Shown piece by piece: positions 6,001 through 6,790 of a stretch of 6,790 nt of DNA. How positions within the stretch are numbered: position 1 is the first letter of the stretch; each line of letters opens with the position of its first letter. The stretch is taken from NCBI GenBank assembly GCA_012514225.1, contig JAAZAQ010000364.1, forward strand, positions 1 to 6,790, read 5' to 3'. A program made the translations under genes and the position numbers. This stretch comes from Clostridiales bacterium. Lineage in GTDB: Bacteria > Bacillota > Clostridia > Christensenellales > Aristaeellaceae. Under the pieces are notes generated by a model, which was given only the letters and a program-made list of their open reading frames with translations, was not told the DNA's origin and searched no databases.

Positions 6001-6776
6001 ATACAGGCTTTCGCGGGCGGCGTCGTCCAGAATCTGGTCGCCCGTCGGTTCCGGCCCGCTGGCAGGCGCCTCGGCAAATCGTATTTGCGTATGAGATAGA
6101 GGATGGTCATGATGGGAAGCATGGTGAAAACGATGCCCAGCTGCGGGAAGACGCCGTCGTACGTCTCATTGGTGATGTAATCGGTCATGGCGCCCAGCAC
6201 GATGGTCAGCGAGAAGGAAACCGTCAGCCATCTCGCCTGGATTCTCTCATAGTTGTCTTTTGTGTTGAAATACCAGTGAACCGACAGGACGATGCAAATC
6301 GCGCTGGAAAGGATGAACTGCGCGGTATGGAACCAGTTCCAGAAGGAACCGACCCAGAGGTTGGTCCAGCCAAAGCTCGTACGGAAAATATGATAATGAT
6401 AATCCGCGCTGTTCCAACGCACCAGGAAAACCAGCAGATTGAGCGCCGCCGGGGTGTATATTGCAAAGTACACCCACTTTTTCTTCAGCAGCTTCTTTTT
6501 CCCGGTGACGACCAGGAAGAGGTGAAGGATGAGGCTGTAAATCGTTCCCCAGCCCAGCACGCCGATTTTCCGGATGGCAAGTGCGGTTTGGGCATCAGGC
6601 GCGGAGTTGGACAGGCTGAACACCATCGCCCAGACGGCGGTCGCCGTCATGGCCGAGGTCAGCAGCCGGGTCTTGCTGGTCTGCGGCTTGATGCGCCCGG
6701 CGCTGGAACTTGCGTAGGCGTAGATGATGAAAACGGCATAATAGAGCCAAGATAAAGCGTCCTGGGAAATCTGCAA
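5997..6776 (-). CDS. Seven-helix membrane sensor module; probable N-terminal part of the split GGDEF-EAL gene
   Basis: A 259-residue reading frame with seven predicted membrane helices at about 9-24, 36-56, 70-90, 101-119, 145-168, 183-199 and 209-229. The pattern, including FSLSNSAPDAQTALAIRKIG (53-72) and the final LGIVFTMLPIMTILYLIRKY (213-232), resembles the seven-helix N-terminal region found on some histidine kinases and diguanylate cyclases, normally followed directly by signalling domains. Here the protein ends soon after helix 7 with a basic, proline-rich tail (PRRLPAGRNRRATRFW at 235-250) that looks like out-of-frame translation. The start is a TTG, well supported by AGGAGG (6787-6782) five bases upstream; only 14 bases upstream are visible, so its promoter is outside the window. 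On its own the product would be a sensor without an output domain. Joined by a one-base correction near 6072, it would form the N-terminus of the GAF-GGDEF-EAL protein, about 1040 codons in total. Confidence 0.85.
   Translation of the reverse strand: MQISQDALSWLYYAVFIIYAYASSSAGRIKPQTSKTRLLTSAMTATAVWAMVFSLSNSAPDAQTALAIRKIGVLGWGTIYSLILHLFLVVTGKKKLLKKKWVYFAIYTPAALNLLVFLVRWNSADYHYHIFRTSFGWTNLWVGSFWNWFHTAQFILSSAICIVLSVHWYFNTKDNYERIQARWLTVSFSLTIVLGAMTDYITNETYDGVFPQLGIVFTMLPIMTILYLIRKYDLPRRLPAGRNRRATRFWTTPPAKACM
6000..6090 (-). other. Probable frameshift junction joining the 7TM module to the GGDEF-EAL frame
   Basis: In this stretch both frames are open. The upstream frame gives a basic, Arg/Pro-rich tail that ends at the stop at 5999-5997. 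The downstream frame gives a normal-looking acidic linker, APASGPEPTGDQILDD then AARESLYVKIGY, which runs straight through the supposed GTG start. Adding one base at about 6072-6071 (CCGAGG read as CCGGAGG) would give RKYDLPEAPASGPEP and restore a continuous protein. The required change is -1, as after loss of one base. No canonical X-XXY-YYZ slippery heptamer is in the upstream frame here, so a deletion or a sequence error is more likely than programmed slippage. Confidence 0.7.
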
Positions 6777-6781
6777 GGTTT

Positions 6782-6787
6782 CCTCCT
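6782..6787 (-). promoter_or_regulatory. Ribosome binding site that fixes the TTG start at 6776
   Basis: AGGAGG is followed by AAACC and then TTG. The near-perfect anti-16S match at five-base spacing makes the rare TTG the likely start of the membrane sensor gene, ahead of any internal ATG, the first of which would lose part of the helices. Confidence 0.85.
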
Positions 6788-6790
6788 GCA

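Noticed and set aside
6000..6090. Programmed -1 ribosomal frameshift
   Set aside because: No canonical slippery heptamer in the upstream frame and no obvious stimulatory structure; a one-base deletion or sequence error explains it more simply.
4330..6099. Plus-strand open frame of 589 codons opposite the GGDEF-EAL gene
   Set aside because: It is antisense to a gene with clear domain motifs. The product is rich in His, Val, Gln and Asp, as expected for a mirror of GC-rich codons, and shows no recognisable domain.
1..6790. Mobile elements, CRISPR repeats, tRNA or rRNA genes, phage genes
   Set aside because: No terminal repeats, transposase motifs, regularly spaced repeats or RNA gene patterns were visible on either strand.

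Overview
This is a GC-rich window whose genes all lie on the minus strand, so gene order reads from right to left. It holds two unrelated modules. The strong GGAGG-type ribosome binding sites, the rpsB-tsf-pyrH order, a short EF-Ts and the membrane/GAF/GGDEF/EAL signalling protein fit a GC-rich Clostridia-like Firmicute. That assignment is an inference; nothing in the window fixes the taxon.

Right half (about 6790 to 3658): a c-di-GMP signalling locus. It begins with a TTG start directly behind an AGGAGG site at the window edge and encodes seven membrane helices of the kind found at the N-terminus of some histidine kinases and diguanylate cyclases. The reading frame then changes by one base near 6072. 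The other frame continues with five more membrane helices, a GAF-like domain, an intact GGDEF domain with its inhibitory RxxD site, and an EAL domain with all usual catalytic residues. The two reading frames are probably one gene of about 1040 codons split by a single-base deletion or a sequence error. The GTG that would start the second half has no ribosome binding site.

Middle (3657 to 3453): a 205-base intergenic region with a strong extended -10 promoter (TGCTATAAT), an inverted repeat that places the -35 in its loop, and a transcribed leader predicted to fold into one long hairpin in front of rpsB. The leader is a candidate autoregulatory site for ribosomal protein S2.

Left half (3452 to 1): the translation/nucleotide operon rpsB, tsf, pyrH, then a one-helix membrane protein of unknown function, then a tRNA-dihydrouridine synthase that runs off the left edge. 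A GC-rich hairpin with a short T-rich tail separates tsf from pyrH and may lower read-through. The frr gene that usually follows pyrH is absent. PyrH keeps its catalytic acidic residues but has GLGR where the family has GTGN in the nucleotide-binding loop.

No RNA gene, CRISPR array, insertion sequence or phage feature was seen. The points most worth following are the split c-di-GMP receptor, the rpsB leader, and the altered UMP kinase loop.
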